Of a stretch of DNA of 64,000 bases, positions 63,701 to 64,000 are shown one piece after another. The notes under the pieces are model-generated. The model worked only from the letters and a program-made list of their open reading frames with translations, did no database searches and was not told the DNA's origin. The position numbers and the translations under genes are program-made. Origin of the DNA: Mycobacterium sp. 1245111.1 (GTDB lineage: Bacteria; Actinomycetota; Actinomycetes; Mycobacteriales; Mycobacteriaceae); contig NZ_LZLV01000061.1 of the NCBI RefSeq assembly GCF_001673405.1, positions 1 to 64,000 of the forward strand, in the 5' to 3' direction. Within the stretch, counting starts at the first letter, position 1. Each line of letters begins with the position of its first letter.

Positions 63701-63846
63701 GCATCAATCAGTCGGTCAACGCTGACGACCGTCCCGTGATTGGCCAACAACGCGGCCAGCACGCAGCGTTGTTTGGGCCCGCCGAGCGGTGCCAGAATCC
63801 CCCCGACGCGTGCCTCGACCGCGCCGGACAGCTGGTATTCGACCAT
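60772..63846 (-). CDS. AfsR/SARP-type ATPase regulator, second copy
   Basis: 1024 aa from ATG 63846. Same layout and much shared sequence with the protein at 10247-13300: N-terminal winged helix (SGAVEARVGGILAPLGGPKQRCVLAALLANHG), activation domain, ATPase with Walker A GESGIGKTALAQ and LLLILDDLHLADS, and a long helical C-terminus. Only the ATPase linker and parts of the tail differ. The GTG at 63858 adds 4 residues; the ATG aligns with its paralogue's start. Target genes unknown; the neighbouring membrane cluster is one possibility. Confidence 0.88.
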   Translation of the reverse strand: MVEYQLSGAVEARVGGILAPLGGPKQRCVLAALLANHGTVVSVDRLIDAVWEDTPPPKALASLRAYVTNLRRVLPAPADATSPTNSRLASRAYGYQLTLLDDDSIDLHRFEALVKDGRAALVSGSATDAFDQLDAALKLWHGEPFGEFAYKGFAHADATRYLALRHTAIEARFDAALQSSDGTDLVHEIEAAIAADPTEERLWGHLMVALYRAGRTSDAIRAFDRARVMLDRELGTAPGDGLQTLYRKISDKSDDLYFTPPVDPPAASLEPDSHERTPFVGRGSELKTLTDALVGARAGSGGLILLTGESGIGKTALAQAVSTQAQQAGMAVAWAAHPPGVRLPLMWTWIQLLRQLGDQLGPSARRAVRRVAPGVVDALVPEWTDRDAVSSGVRTAATGFALIEGVVAALCELATTRPLLLILDDLHLADSPSGNALSLLSAQLRRAPIQVIGNWTYFGSGRPIHKTAFERLVRLEAVRTIHLDGIGPDAAATLIDALAGTATEGEVSRYVWDRAGGNPLYIRELVSVLIAHHRLHDVSESSTDDVSAAVAGMVGQRLNRLDRPSRRALAAAAVIGTEFDVADLADVVDLSVSTLQARLRPAYETGLLDEVSGRPGGYRFGHGLLHDAVLAQVPGSERAAVHAAIADNSAAGIATAAYEDVISVADHAWRAGAELNPETALEIYEIAIQRALTRSAYPDIAILAEHALQVCRRLPPKPEPLQRQASLWLHLAGAHGILDGLNSPAAAAAVQRAFEIGEHASGRHYHGAVALQCYMLCVRGRLDEAQALVSGLVAQYAASGDPDIGVSSHFVQVMLHWLRGELDEQETVAGTMMARFPPPETVADPLVFFHPRVYCWLSLGRALRGDRAGAHRQRRIALELAQSRQAHFDILAAKLVRVEIDAILGVTDGTVAAAEDVYQEMLAAGSPQWAACARMIGVWAETLTGAGGDRAAAFDAFRAYTRDGTTAMTPLFLGLIADIETYHGYVEHAGQLLARAQEVADTTGEHAWDEQLARRVARIAAGTS

Positions 63847-64000
63847 GACCCCAACCACGAGCGAAGTAACCGACCTTTGCTAGCGGTCAGACGATACCTG
63901 TTCCTTTGGAGTTTCCTTCGCGAAAGCTGTGAACAGCTGTGGGCTGTCACTGCATACTGGCCCTGATGAAAACAGATGGCTTCGCATTGCGGTGTGGCGT
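63847..64000. other. Divergent upstream region at the window end
   Basis: Holds the SARP2 promoter region. An ATG at 63966 (MKTDGFALRCG...) could open a plus-strand gene leaving the window, but only 11 codons are visible, so no gene is claimed. Confidence 0.3.

Overview
The window reads as a contiguous piece of a non-tuberculous Mycobacterium chromosome. Evidence: GC-rich coding bias, many GTG/TTG starts, stop/start overlaps of the ATGA/GTGA type at almost every operon junction, mycobacterial lipoproteins (LpqN-like, DUF4333), a mIHF gene, a PriA without helicase motifs, and short intercistronic repeats that match my recollection of MIRU elements. The species cannot be fixed from the sequence alone. 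No tRNA, rRNA, CRISPR array, insertion sequence or prophage was seen.

Layout. (1) 1-6134: shikimate operon aroC(partial)-aroK-aroB-aroQ, a convergent membrane-protein gene, then pepQ-efp-nusB and a small membrane protein. (2) 6192-13300: a large PLP-dependent Orn/Lys/Arg-type decarboxylase, an LpqN-like lipoprotein with an unknown partner, and a convergent AfsR/SARP-type ATPase regulator. (3) 13585-20304: the most unusual block, a tightly coupled operon GntR/UTRA regulator - AprB-like ferredoxin - SsuA-like lipoprotein with a NosL-like tail - ABC permease - ABC ATPase - AprA-like flavoprotein fused to HEAT repeats. Two perfect 53-bp MIRU-like units sit exactly in one of its ATGA junctions. 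(4) 20391-27100: TetR regulator and an acyl-CoA-dehydrogenase-fold flavoprotein with a clear palindromic operator between them, then a GNAT/beta-lactamase-like pair, an exported protein, and a DUF6065/GT-C-like membrane protein pair. (5) 27251-40298: PyrR-controlled pyrimidine operon pyrR-pyrB-pyrC-(membrane protein)-carA-carB-pyrF, then mihF, gmk, rpoZ, coaBC and metK. (6) 40367-46505: Baeyer-Villiger-type monooxygenase, two tandem hormone-sensitive-lipase-type esterases, YhhN-family protein and priA. (7) 46628-55968: two small coupled ORFs, a second LpqN-like lipoprotein, an aconitase-like enzyme with an altered cluster ligand, then fmt-rsmB and rpe-ribD with a SHOCT protein between them. 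(8) 56008-63846: a cell-envelope cluster (lipoprotein, tandem DUF4333 lipoprotein, duplicated zinc-metallopeptidase lipoprotein, small membrane proteins, TM2 protein, arrestin-like protein) ending in a second AfsR/SARP paralogue.

How the parts work together. Housekeeping blocks (aromatic amino acids, pyrimidines, translation factors, methionine/CoA/riboflavin steps) follow the order known from mycobacteria, except that the aroC-Rv2531c-like block and the pyrR-ribD-like block, which lie far apart in M. tuberculosis H37Rv, are close together here. The accessory material lies mainly at 9109-27100 and 46628-63846. The best candidate for an undescribed system is the 13585-20304 operon: an importer with a metal-type tail, plus a cytosolic flavoprotein/ferredoxin pair that resembles dissimilatory APS reductase without a sulfurylase gene nearby. 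Its substrate is unknown. All functional calls rest on motif and family recognition by eye; no database search was run.
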